A DNA stretch of 64,000 nucleotides from Sphingobacterium haloxyli (GTDB lineage: Bacteria > Bacteroidota > Bacteroidia > Sphingobacteriales > Sphingobacteriaceae), in the NCBI RefSeq assembly GCF_002980525.1, contig NZ_PVBQ01000009.1, positions 1 through 64,000 on the forward strand, written 5' to 3'. The translations under genes and the position numbers were made by a program. Positions 51,701-60,900 of the stretch are shown piece by piece (the stretch's first letter is position 1; every line of letters starts with the position of its first letter). The notes beneath the pieces were generated by a model. The model had not been told where the DNA came from, searched no databases, and worked only from the letters and a program-made list of their open reading frames with translations.

Positions 51701-52127
51701 CTCCAAAGGAAACGACGTTTTCCGGCTATCGGAACACAGTTCCTTAGACCGTACGGGCATTGCTAACAGCTTTGCAGATGTCTTGGATGGGTGGACACCA
51801 GATAATCAACAGACGGAAATTGCGCAATGGCGCCCTACCGGCGCGGGATACGACTCGCGATTGGAATCGAGAAAGGTGCAAGACGGATCGTTTATCCGAG
51901 GAAAAAATTTGTCGTTAAGCTATAGTCTGCCAACGGCAAAAGCAAAACAAATAGGCTTTAACGGTATCCGTGTGTTTGCTTCTGCACAGAATTTCTTTTT
52001 ACTGACGAAGTATAAAGGATACGATCCAGAGGTTGTTACGTTCGATGATACGTTCGCACAAGGTATCTTGTTCCATGATTATCCAAAAGCCCACACTTTT
52101 ATGTTGGGATTGAATTTATCACTTTAA
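48717..52127 (+). CDS. SusC-type transporter with STN signalling domain
   Basis: A 1136-residue SusC: signal peptide, STN domain (VNIDKVLFDIRQQSGYDFFF ... YTIDNNIVVIKP), carboxypeptidase-regulatory-like domain (RITGRITDSQGQPLAGATIT), EEVVMVGYGTQRKSDLSG, plug (LAGRIAGVNVSTNSG; FSSINAANDPLYVVDGV; IDVLKDASATAIYGTRG), barrel ending TFMLGLNLSL. The STN domain contacts the FecR protein encoded just upstream. Together with SusD and the GH92 enzyme it forms an uptake locus for mannose-containing glycans. Confidence 0.95.
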   Translation: MNYHQILRVMKIIMVLLTCGLLQLSAATYGQRITIHKKNVNIDKVLFDIRQQSGYDFFFDADIFAKNTKVSVSIRDADIVQALDACLKNTSFRYTIDNNIVVIKPDPKKAQNGTQPDVIVDQQRTRRITGRITDSQGQPLAGATITAIGKVAMKTSSLEDGSYVIEVDAETRKLAFSLVGYTASEIVLGSSNQINVSLETHVNEIEEVVMVGYGTQRKSDLSGSVGSVKGEQLMERPAVNLEQSLAGRIAGVNVSTNSGRPGGRTRIRVRGFSSINAANDPLYVVDGVIFTAGISSINPNDIESIDVLKDASATAIYGTRGTNGVIIVTTKRGKAGGQLNYDNYISVNNLARKQDVLNSQEFMMIEDQAYLNAEKFDPIGFGSGRYMDPKEKRKSFLVGNDEGKAELFYEDDAGNIRPLYDVDWQDKVTRSAVSHNHNVSWTGTDEKSNYGIYLGHVNENGIIINSYLRRYNARAVLDREVKDWLKVGGMISYSNNTERRADESQGGNNVPRMMIEMVPFIPYRYPDGTYGKRLDYDGLEKGDNPRAQLDESKRIHHTNTFNGNANATVTLAEGLDFNSAIGANVVNQYSPYFNSTESDLSAGLGRNYAQIASHASQFWQWTNRLNYSVNFNNDHQLDAMAGVEYQKFKYMSWSAAAQDIPDDYYEWYNLGSAATLQPAASASRRWQMGSFFGRANYSFKNRYLLTFTGRYDGSSRFGADNKYAFFPSGAFAWRISDEDFMQSVEKISALKLRVSYGLTGNSEIGEYRSQANLATNSYLFGGSLATGTLISTLANPELKWEKTSQFNVGLDAGFWNSRLNVEADFYIKNTNDLLLAAPVPTSSGYSSLTQNIGSLRNTGAELSVNSVNIAKDNFTWRTNFNISWLKNEITALGTNNEDIFMGPNFLGNTNILRVGESVSSFYGYVNDGVWSAAEATEAARYGKKPGDIKYVDLNGDGQINDRDRQIIGKGVPDFYGTLSNSFRYKNVELLVELQYSKGNDVFRLSEHSSLDRTGIANSFADVLDGWTPDNQQTEIAQWRPTGAGYDSRLESRKVQDGSFIRGKNLSLSYSLPTAKAKQIGFNGIRVFASAQNFFLLTKYKGYDPEVVTFDDTFAQGILFHDYPKAHTFMLGLNLSL

Positions 52128-52140
52128 TCGACTCAAAAAC

Positions 52141-53658
52141 ATGATTACATTTTTAAAAAATACGATAAAAGCTACTGTACTGTTGACGACTGTATGGCAA
52201 CTGAGCGGCTGTCAGAATTTTCTAGACGAAATTAACGATAGTGCGATTACCCAAGAAAATTACTTTCGAAACGCCGACCAAGCGCAATCTGCAGTGGATG
52301 GTATCTATGATTTTTTACGTTCGTCTTTTCAGAATAGAGATGGATTCGGTGAGGCTCCATGGACCTCTATGGAATTGCTGGTAGGTCACGCTACCACCTT
52401 AGGGCAAAGTACTTATAATACGAGTATGATATCGCATTCGGCATCGGCGATAGACCCGGTGTTCCGATCTGTTTGGGCTAATTTATATAAAGGGATTGCG
52501 ACGGCCAACTTATCTATTGAGAAAATTCCGGCGGTCGAAATGGACGAATCCAGAAAACAAAACCTCTTGGGCCAAGCGCATTTTTTGCGTGCTTTTTACT
52601 ACTATCATTTGGTGAGGCTGTATGGAAATATTCCATTGATTACAGAGGCAGTTAACGCGACAAGTCCACAATTGTACCCTGAACAGGCTCCGGTAAAGGA
52701 TGTATATGATCAGATCGTGGCTGATTTAACGTTTGCGGAAGCAAGTGGTCTGCCGAACACAGACCAGACCGGTCGTATATCGCAGGGTGCGGTAAAAGCC
52801 TTGTTGTCTAGTGTTTATCTCACGATGGCGGGATACCCATTGAACCTCGGAGAAAGCCACTACCAACTGGCGGCCGATAAAGCCAAAGAGCTATTGGATA
52901 CAGGATGGTATACCCTTTTTGACGATTATTATGCGCTGCATGACCGGGCACATAAAAATCAGCAGGAACTGATCTTTCAGGCGCAATTTGGAAGTACCTT
53001 GGCCACGAATAGGATTATATCGATGATTACGCCCGAAAATATAGGCGTGAGCAAGTTAAGTGAAGAACAGGGCGCATTGATGCCCCGGAACGAATTTGTG
53101 CAGTCCTACGATGAGGGAGATAAACGCATAGAGGAAAAAGAGTTCTTTTTTACGGAATACTTGGCTAGAGATGGCGCTTCGGTCAAAAAATTTGGCCAGT
53201 ACGCGCTATACAAATATTGGATGGAAGAGGCAGCCGGACCAAATGGGGATGCGAATTCAGATATTAACTGGACGTTTTTCAGGCTGCCTGAAGTGATGCT
53301 GATCTATGCAGAGGCGAGCAACGAAATCAACGGGCCTACACGGGAGGCTTGGGAGCAGCTCAAGGTGATTCGAGATCGGGCGGAGATTAATACGCCTGCT
53401 GTGGAGACCTTTTCGAAGGATAGTTTCAGAGAGGCGGTATGGCAGGAACGTTATCATGAACTATGCTTCGAAAATAAGGCCTATTTTGATATCCAACGTA
53501 CACACCGTGTATTTGACCTGAAAAGCGGAAAGTTCGTAGATGCGTTCTCTTTTCAAAATGAAAGTGGTACAACCTTTTCCGAGCAATACCTGCTTTGGCC
53601 AATACCACAGAACGAACGGGATACGAATACGAAGTTAGTACAAAATAAAAATTGGTAG
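52141..53658 (+). CDS. SusD/RagB-type surface lipoprotein
   Basis: A 505-residue SusD partner of the mannan-type SusC. Lipobox C24 (QLSGCQNFLDE); helices GQAHFLRAFYYYHLVRLYGN and GAVKALLSSVYLTMAGYP; end QERYHELCFENKAYFDIQRT and LLWPIPQNERDTNTKLVQN. It starts 13 bp after susC and stops one base before the GH92 start codon. Confidence 0.93.
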   Translation: MITFLKNTIKATVLLTTVWQLSGCQNFLDEINDSAITQENYFRNADQAQSAVDGIYDFLRSSFQNRDGFGEAPWTSMELLVGHATTLGQSTYNTSMISHSASAIDPVFRSVWANLYKGIATANLSIEKIPAVEMDESRKQNLLGQAHFLRAFYYYHLVRLYGNIPLITEAVNATSPQLYPEQAPVKDVYDQIVADLTFAEASGLPNTDQTGRISQGAVKALLSSVYLTMAGYPLNLGESHYQLAADKAKELLDTGWYTLFDDYYALHDRAHKNQQELIFQAQFGSTLATNRIISMITPENIGVSKLSEEQGALMPRNEFVQSYDEGDKRIEEKEFFFTEYLARDGASVKKFGQYALYKYWMEEAAGPNGDANSDINWTFFRLPEVMLIYAEASNEINGPTREAWEQLKVIRDRAEINTPAVETFSKDSFREAVWQERYHELCFENKAYFDIQRTHRVFDLKSGKFVDAFSFQNESGTTFSEQYLLWPIPQNERDTNTKLVQNKNW

Positions 53659-53659
53659 G

Positions 53660-55966
53660 ATGAGAAAGTCTGTCTATTGGGGGCTCGCGATTTTTTATTT
53701 CTGTATAGCCTCTGCTAATGCCGCGCTTTCACCCGAAAGCAGACCGCATAGGAATCCTGTAGATTGGGTCAACCCCTTAATGGGGACAGACTCCAAATAT
53801 AGTCTGTCAAATGGTAATACGTATCCGGCAATTGCTTTGCCTTGGGGCATGAACTTCTGGACACCGCAAACAGGAAAAATGGGCAACGGATGGATCTATA
53901 CGTACAGCGCGGATCAGATACGGGGTATTAAACAAACGCACCAACCCTCTCCTTGGATGAACGACTATGGGCAGTTTTCGTTGATGCCGGTTACTGGGAA
54001 GCTCAAATTCAGGGAAGATGATCGAGCTAGCTGGTTTAACCATAAGAGCGAAAAGGCAACGCCTTATTACTACAGTGTATACCTAGCGGATTACGAGGTG
54101 CTGACCGAAGTAACGCCAACGGAAAGAGCGGCGATGTTTCGTTTTACATTCCCCGAAACGGATAGCGCATTTATCGTAATCGACGCGATGGATAAGGGCT
54201 CATTCGTACACATTATAGATGATCGAACGGTGATCGGATACTCCTCGAAGAATAGTGGAGGAGTGCCAGCGAATTTTAAAAATTATTTCGTCATATCTTT
54301 TGATACGCCGATAACGTTTACGGCTACCTTCGACGGAGAGGAATTGCATAAAGGCCGTGTAGCGATGGAGGGGGAACATGCTGGGGCAGTGATTGGGTTT
54401 CGTACGGATCATAAACAGGTTGTGTCGGCGAAGGTGGCTTCTTCGTTTATTAGCATAGAACAGGCCTGGACAAACCTACGTTCGGAGATTGGTGAGGATA
54501 ATTTTGACGGGATAAAGAGCACCGCATACGACCGTTGGAACGATGTCTTAGGAAAGTTTTCCGTAGGAAGTGGAAATGTCGACCAGGTACGTACTTTTTA
54601 CTCTTGCCTGTACCGTTCGGTACTCTTTCCGCGGAAGTTCTATGAATACGATAAGGATGGTGCAGTTATGCATTACAGCCCTTACAATGGAAAGGTTTTG
54701 CCAGGCTATATGTTTACTGATACGGGCTTTTGGGACACCTTCCGCTCGCTGTTCCCACTGCTGAACCTCGTGTACCCGGAAGTCGCCGAGCACATGCAGA
54801 ATGGGCTGGTGAACGCGTATCAGGAAAGCGGATGGCTCCCGGAATGGGCTAGCCCCGGTTTGCGGGATATCATGATCGGAAATAACTCCGTGTCTGTGGT
54901 TACAGACGGGTATCTGAAGCTTGGGGAAAAAGCCGATTATGATATTCATACTTTGTATGAGGCGGCGGAAAAGGTACTGAACAACCCTGGACCCTTGACG
55001 GCCGTGGGACGTGCGGGTGCGGAGCACTACCACCAGCTGGGATATATCCCTTCCGACAGTAATTTAAGGGGTAGTGTGGCGCGTACGCTTGAGTATGCAT
55101 ATAATGATTTTACCATGATGCAGCTCGCAAAATTGCTCAACAAGCCCGATGAAGTTATTAGGCACTATCGACAGCGTAGCTTAAATTATCGGAATGTATT
55201 TGACAAGGAAACCAACCTTGTACGTGGAAGAAAGTCTGATGGTACATTTGACTCTCCTTTCGACCCGTTTGATTGGGGTGGAAATACATTTACTGAAGGG
55301 AATGCCTGGCATTGGACCTGGAGTGTATTTCACGATATCGAAGGGCTTAAGCAGCTGATGGGTGGCGAGAGGGATTTCCTCCAACAATTGGATACGATTT
55401 TTAATCTCTCTACGCGGTTCGGTCTCGGTGGCCGGAATAATCCTATTCATGAAATGCGGGAAATGCAGGTGGTCAATATGGGGCAGTACGCACACGGAAA
55501 CCAACCTATTCAACATATGATTTACTTATATGGTTATACTGCTGAACCATGGAAAGGACAATATTGGGTACGCGAGACGATGGATCGATTATATCATGCC
55601 GGACCGGACGGCTACTGCGGGGATGAAGATAATGGGCAAACATCAGCTTGGTATGTTTTTTCGGCACTGGGATTTTATCCAGTGTGTCCCGGAACGGATC
55701 AGTATGTGCTGGGTTCTCCGTTATTTGAAGAGATAACGATTGAACTGCCGGATGAGAAAGTGTTACGAATCGATGCTCCCCATAATAATGCGGACACGCG
55801 GTATGTGGATGAGGTCTGCTGGAATGGACAATCGTACTCCAAGATGTATGTAACTCATCAACAGTTGTTGGAGGGTGGGGTGCTTCAATTCAATGTGGCT
55901 GATAAACCAAATAAGGAACGGAAGCCTACAGTAAAAGATTATCCTTACTCTTTATCGCTGGAATAA
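53660..55966 (+). CDS. GH92-family alpha-mannosidase, alpha-1,2 type predicted
   Basis: A 768-residue GH92 glycoside hydrolase with a signal peptide (to about residue 21). Domain order is the usual N-terminal beta-sandwich (residues about 35-280) and an (alpha/alpha)6 barrel. From memory of the BT3990 structure, the general acid aligns with E546 (FTEGNAWHW) and the bases with D655 and D657 (GDEDNGQTSAW); the distances of 109 and 111 residues agree. The +1 subsite W-H-E triad that marks alpha-1,2 activity aligns with W99 (PSPWMNDYG), H597 and E598 (PIHEMREM). It is an inverting, calcium-dependent exo-enzyme, periplasmic or surface-bound, translationally coupled to SusD. It should trim alpha-1,2-mannose ends of mannan or high-mannose N-glycans. 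Confidence 0.93.
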   Translation: MRKSVYWGLAIFYFCIASANAALSPESRPHRNPVDWVNPLMGTDSKYSLSNGNTYPAIALPWGMNFWTPQTGKMGNGWIYTYSADQIRGIKQTHQPSPWMNDYGQFSLMPVTGKLKFREDDRASWFNHKSEKATPYYYSVYLADYEVLTEVTPTERAAMFRFTFPETDSAFIVIDAMDKGSFVHIIDDRTVIGYSSKNSGGVPANFKNYFVISFDTPITFTATFDGEELHKGRVAMEGEHAGAVIGFRTDHKQVVSAKVASSFISIEQAWTNLRSEIGEDNFDGIKSTAYDRWNDVLGKFSVGSGNVDQVRTFYSCLYRSVLFPRKFYEYDKDGAVMHYSPYNGKVLPGYMFTDTGFWDTFRSLFPLLNLVYPEVAEHMQNGLVNAYQESGWLPEWASPGLRDIMIGNNSVSVVTDGYLKLGEKADYDIHTLYEAAEKVLNNPGPLTAVGRAGAEHYHQLGYIPSDSNLRGSVARTLEYAYNDFTMMQLAKLLNKPDEVIRHYRQRSLNYRNVFDKETNLVRGRKSDGTFDSPFDPFDWGGNTFTEGNAWHWTWSVFHDIEGLKQLMGGERDFLQQLDTIFNLSTRFGLGGRNNPIHEMREMQVVNMGQYAHGNQPIQHMIYLYGYTAEPWKGQYWVRETMDRLYHAGPDGYCGDEDNGQTSAWYVFSALGFYPVCPGTDQYVLGSPLFEEITIELPDEKVLRIDAPHNNADTRYVDEVCWNGQSYSKMYVTHQQLLEGGVLQFNVADKPNKERKPTVKDYPYSLSLE

Positions 55967-56015
55967 CTTGATATCGGTAAGGAAATTTTAGAAAAAACGC
56001 ATCATTACGGCAAAT

Positions 56016-56059
56016 GCTAAACCCTTGGACATCATATCTGGATGGCCAAGGGTTTTTAG
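56016..56059 (+). terminator. Terminator of the GH92 operon
   Basis: GCTAAACCCTTGG (56016-56028) pairs with CCAAGGGTTTTTAGC (56045-56059). It closes the first sigma/FecR/SusC/SusD/GH92 locus. Confidence 0.75.
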
Positions 56060-56160
56060 CGATGAGATTCTAGAGCGACACAGCCCATCTTACTTTTCTT
56101 TCGTATTTTTGTGCCTAACTTGTATATCCGGGGCGTGGCCGTTTGGAAGAAAGTAAGAGG

Positions 56161-56751
56161 ATGTCAACTATAATTGAAGCACAATGGAACGATTTTATAG
56201 CGGGAGATAGATCTGCGTTCGAGCAGATTTATCGGTCGCTGTTACCTCATTTGTATGAATATGGCATGCGTCGTACAGCGGATGAAACCCTGGTAAAAGA
56301 CGTTATTCAAGATCTTTTTGTTAAACTATGGGAAACCCGCGAAAAACTCAGCGGTATTGCCAGCCCCAAACACTATTTGTTAGTTGCGCTTAAAAATGGT
56401 CTCCTCAATGCCCAACTGCGTGGTGACCGACTTAGCTTAATAAGTGAAAAGGAAGAGTTTGCCCTCACCTTTAATCTCGAAAGTCAGATTATAAAAACGG
56501 AAGACGAGCGGATCAAAGCTGCAAAATTAGTGCAAGCGTTGGAGCAGTTGACCGCAAAGCAGCGCGAAGTCATCTACCTTCGCTATTTTGAGGAATTAAG
56601 CTATGAAGAAATCAGCACGTTGACCAACATTTCCGTGAAGAGCCTGTATAAGCTGAACCATCGGGCGATGGAGGCGCTTAAAGAATTTTTAACACTCCCG
56701 AAAGCTGACATTATCGCGCTTTTATCCCTACTGAAATTTATATATTCATAA
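56161..56751 (+). CDS. ECF-type RNA polymerase sigma factor
   Basis: I choose ATG 56161 (MSTIIEAQWNDFIAGD, 196 residues), preceded by AAGAGG; an upstream TTG is less likely. Region 2: FEQIYRSLLPHLYEYGMRRT, DVIQDLFVKLWETREKLSG. Region 4: LTAKQREVIYLRYFEELSYE, EISTLTNISVKSLYKLN. It begins the second trans-envelope locus with FecR, STN-SusC, SusD and a thioredoxin-type gene. Confidence 0.92.
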   Translation: MSTIIEAQWNDFIAGDRSAFEQIYRSLLPHLYEYGMRRTADETLVKDVIQDLFVKLWETREKLSGIASPKHYLLVALKNGLLNAQLRGDRLSLISEKEEFALTFNLESQIIKTEDERIKAAKLVQALEQLTAKQREVIYLRYFEELSYEEISTLTNISVKSLYKLNHRAMEALKEFLTLPKADIIALLSLLKFIYS

Positions 56752-56849
56752 CGTACCCGCTATATTTTTTGATTTTTTTTAAAAAAACTTTTCTTTTCAT
56801 GGGATAAAAAGAAAAGTTCGTTTGTCCTACAGATAACAATTCCTTAATA

Positions 56850-57884
56850 ATGGATCAATACAATGTTTACACGACGCAGGATTTTCTGACGGATTTGGAT
56901 TTTGTCAAATCGGTTAAATATCCAGACCACGCAGAAGCCCGGCGTTGGGCAGCCTGGCGCGCAGCCCAGCCGCCGAATGCGGCGGCTTATGACGAGGCCT
57001 TATTTTATCTAAGCGGGATATTGGGTTTAGAACGTTTGGTTCCTACCCAACTATACGCCGATCAATTGTATATGGACATCGAAGAAGGGATCGAAAAGAA
57101 CAAACGAAACAAAAAAAGAAAGGTGCGAAGGCTGTTGGTATACCGTATCACCGCCGCAGCCGTCCTACTGTGCGCGGGCCTCTTTTGGTATTTTACCTCC
57201 CTGATTACCGTGGCAACGGGTAATGGCGAGATTCAAATGGTGCAATTACCAGACAGTAGCGTTGTACAGCTAAATGCCAATTCTTCTATCGTTTATCGCA
57301 GGGCGTTGATGTGGTTGGACAAACGGGAGGTACACGTAACCGGAGAAGCGCTCTTCGATGTGAAACATCTTGCGATGCATACGTCTCTGCCATCGTCTGC
57401 CAAAACGTTTATCGCTTATTCGGGCAATATCGCCGTAGAAGTTTTAGGGACAAAATTTAACATAAAAAACAGAGGTCAGAAAACGATCGTTTCCCTTTTG
57501 GAAGGAAAAATCGCTTTACGTAATGTAAGCCATCCGGGCGAAGTTAAAATCTTGGAAGCAGGCGACGTAGCCACGTATGCTGAACACAGCGTTCCGGAGA
57601 TAGAAAAGAACGCTGCGGCTGTAGCGCAGGCGTCGGCTTGGGTGGAGAAAAATTTGGTTGCCACGAATCTGTCTGTAGGAGAACTGATCGACGAATTCCG
57701 TTATATCTACGGGCGTGAAATCGTGATTACAGATACGACTTTATTAAAGACGCGAATCGATGGCCGGATATCGCTCCACACGGCGGAGAACGTGATTTAC
57801 TCGCTGGCGAATATTTTACAGGCGAATATTCGCATAGATCAGGACACGGTCTATCTAGATCCGAAGAAAGGAATTGCTAAATAA
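56850..57884 (+). CDS. FecR-family anti-sigma factor
   Basis: A 344-residue FecR protein. Cytosolic sigma-binding part (residues 1-90; WAAWRAAQPPNAAAYDEALF), a basic cluster (KNKRNKKRKVRR), one membrane helix (YRITAAAVLLCAGLFWYFTS) and the periplasmic FecR domain (VQLPDSSVVQLNANSSIVYR; VEVLGTKFNIKNRGQKTIVS), with an STN-like C-terminus (VISLANILQANIRID-like). It pairs with the sigma factor upstream and the STN-SusC downstream. Confidence 0.92.
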   Translation: MDQYNVYTTQDFLTDLDFVKSVKYPDHAEARRWAAWRAAQPPNAAAYDEALFYLSGILGLERLVPTQLYADQLYMDIEEGIEKNKRNKKRKVRRLLVYRITAAAVLLCAGLFWYFTSLITVATGNGEIQMVQLPDSSVVQLNANSSIVYRRALMWLDKREVHVTGEALFDVKHLAMHTSLPSSAKTFIAYSGNIAVEVLGTKFNIKNRGQKTIVSLLEGKIALRNVSHPGEVKILEAGDVATYAEHSVPEIEKNAAAVAQASAWVEKNLVATNLSVGELIDEFRYIYGREIVITDTTLLKTRIDGRISLHTAENVIYSLANILQANIRIDQDTVYLDPKKGIAK

Positions 57885-57914
57885 CAAGTTTTATAATTAA
57901 CCTATCATTAACGA

Positions 57915-60900
57915 ATGAAAATGAACACGAACAAAGCGAAGTTGAAACGCGTAGTCCTACTCCTATGGATGGGCGCATCGTTGCTCTCGTTATGGCAACC
58001 CGCGATTGCGCAGCAGCGGGTGGCACTCGCCGAGGCCATCAAAAACATCGAACAACGATTTAATGCGAACCTCAGTTATGAGCATAATTTGTTACAAGGA
58101 AAGTATACGGATGCTGATGCGTTAAAAGGAACACGGTTGGAAGAAGTGTTGAAAAAAGTGCTTTATCCCAATCAGCTGGTATTTCTCTACGTTGACGAAA
58201 AATCGTATACAATTGTTAAACGTACAGAAGACAGCGGCCATACGCGTACAACTAGCATACAAATTACGCGCACGCAAAACCCGAATGTTATCGATCGGGT
58301 ATCAGGGTCTGTCCGCTCGGCTTCAGGCAGACCAATCAGCTTTGCGAGCGTATGGGTGCAAGATACCCGTAAAGGAGCAAAGACCGATGAAAACGGTGTT
58401 TTCTTGCTGTACGATATCCAGCCGGCAGATATTGTCGTCGTGTCGGCACTGGGCTATGCAGACACCAAGATAAACGTAGCGGGACGAAAGGAATTAGTCG
58501 TAACGCTGGAAGAGGAGGAAAATCTATTGGAAGAGGTGGTGATATCCACAGGTTACCAGAAGATATCGAAAGAGCGGGCGACCGGTTCGGCAGCCGTGAT
58601 TACAGCAAAGGAAATGGAGAAAGTTCCGACCGCCAATTTGATAGCACGATTAGATGGGGCGGTACCTGGATTACAGATTTCGCTACTTTCTGGCGATCGA
58701 TCGTTTAATTATAACAACAATCAGTTATCGTTGTACTCCAGCACGCGAACGGTCGGGACGAACGATTACAGCATGTCTGTTCGCGGTGTGGGATCGATTG
58801 CTACCAACACCGAAAAGGCACCGTTGGTGGTTATTGATGGTGCCATTTCGACGATGGATTTGGGGACATTAAACCCGAATGACATTGAAACGATTACCGT
58901 GTTGCGGGATGCGGCTGCGGCTTCCATTTACGGTGTGCGTGCAGCGAACGGCGTAATTGTCGTCACAACCAAAAAAGGAAACATTACTGGAGTTCCCCGC
59001 ATCAATGTTTCTGTCAATAGCACGTTTTCGGGCCGGCCTGATTTGGACTACCTGAAGATGATGAATAGTGGGCAGATGATTGATTATCTGGAGGAGCTGG
59101 TCGATAAAGATATCTTAACCGTAAACAACATAGCAGACGGCGTTTACCAAAACGCAACCTATTATGGTGGTGCCGTGGCGGAAGCCGCTATCCGATTAAA
59201 ACGCGGAGATATTACACAGCAGGAATATAATCAACTCGTGGATCCTTTGCGCGGCTTGGACAATCGGTCTGACGTTGAAAAATATATTCTGCAACCGATG
59301 CACAGCCAACAGTACAACTTTTCCATTAGTAATGGTACGGAAAATAGCCGGTATTTCTATTCTGCCTCCTACGCGAACGAAACACCTTATACGAAAGGAG
59401 ATAATGGCAAGCGGTTGACCTTGAATATGAACAACACATGGGAAATATTCAATCTGGCTACGTTGAGTACAAGTATCAAGGGGAATTTTCTGCGTCATCA
59501 GGAAAACGCATTAGGACTGGGCGTTTATAGTACCGGATCGACTACGCTTTTACCTTTTCAGATGTTGGCCGATGCACATGGAAATGGCCTATCCTATGAT
59601 CGGCTGACACCGGGTTATGTAAGCGGCCTCGGCCCAGCATACAAAGATTGGCGGTACAATTACCTGCAAGAGCTCGATCTCGCAGATAATCAACTACAAA
59701 ACAACAACTACATGGCGAATATCAATCTAGATGTGCCATTGTATAAAGGCTTGAAAGCGTCGGTTATGTACGCCAACGAGCGTACGTTTGGGAGTAATCA
59801 GATGTATCAAGACGAACAGTCTTATTATAATCGGGACTTACTGAATCGCTTTACGCCGCCGGACCAAAACCAGAATGCAATCGGGATTACCCGGGGGGGC
59901 GTTTACACAGTCATGAATACGAACGTTAATAACTATACGCTTCGTGGACAACTGAACTACGATCGGTTGTTTCAGCAGCTGCACGAGGTTACGGCCCTTG
60001 CAGGGTCGGAAATCCGGCAAACCCAGCTGAGCCATGGCAGCAGCACATTATATGGGTATAACCGGGAAACCGGCTTTAATACGGATGTGAGTTATAATCA
60101 GCTGATTGGCTATCCGACACTTATGGGATGGCCTGCCGGGTTACCTGGCGGACCTAGTTACGGCGACCGCCGTCGCCGCTTCCTATCTTATTTCGGGAAT
60201 GCGGCCTATACCTATAATGGGCGGTATACGGTGTCAGGAAGCGTGCGTTACGATGATTATAATAATTTTGGCTTGGATCGGAGTTTCCGGGCAACACCGC
60301 TATGGTCGGCGGGTGCCAAATGGAATGTGATGCGGGAAGGTTTTATGCAAGGGCAGTCCGCTTGGTTAAACCAGCTCAGTTTACGGGCAACCTACGGCGT
60401 CAATGGTAACATCTCACACGATCTGCGTCCATTTACTTACATCGCTATGAATTCGGAACATCTGAACGTGACGAGCCTGCCTAGCGCGGATATTATTGCG
60501 TTGGCTAATCCGCAGCTGCGCTGGGAAAAAACGTATGTGACCAACATCGGTTTAGATGTTGGCCTGTTGTCTAACCGTTTGACGGGTACCATTGATTGGT
60601 ACCATAAAGATGGTCGTGACCTGTTGTACAATTTTCCGATTGCTGCCGCTTACGGAGGTACCGTAAATTCGGGGAACCTCGATCGTAACACCGCGACGAT
60701 GGTTGGAAAGGGGATAGACATCGGTTTGACGGGGGTGGTGGTGCGCCAAGAGGACTGGCACGTGGACCTCACAGCTAACCTTTCCTATAATACCAACAAA
60801 ATTACGGACAATCGTTTCGACCCGGAAGATATTCCCTCGTACAATTATTCGTATACCCCGATTGGCATTCGCTATATACAGGGGCATCCAAGCGATCAGG

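Noticed and set aside
55493..55519. HGNQP in the GH92 enzyme looked like loss of the catalytic acid (Glu to Gln), which would suggest mannose-phosphate diester activity.
   Set aside because: Spacing to the base aspartates (D655, D657) shows that the true acid is E546 in FTEGN, which is intact; Q615 lies 69 residues later at another position.
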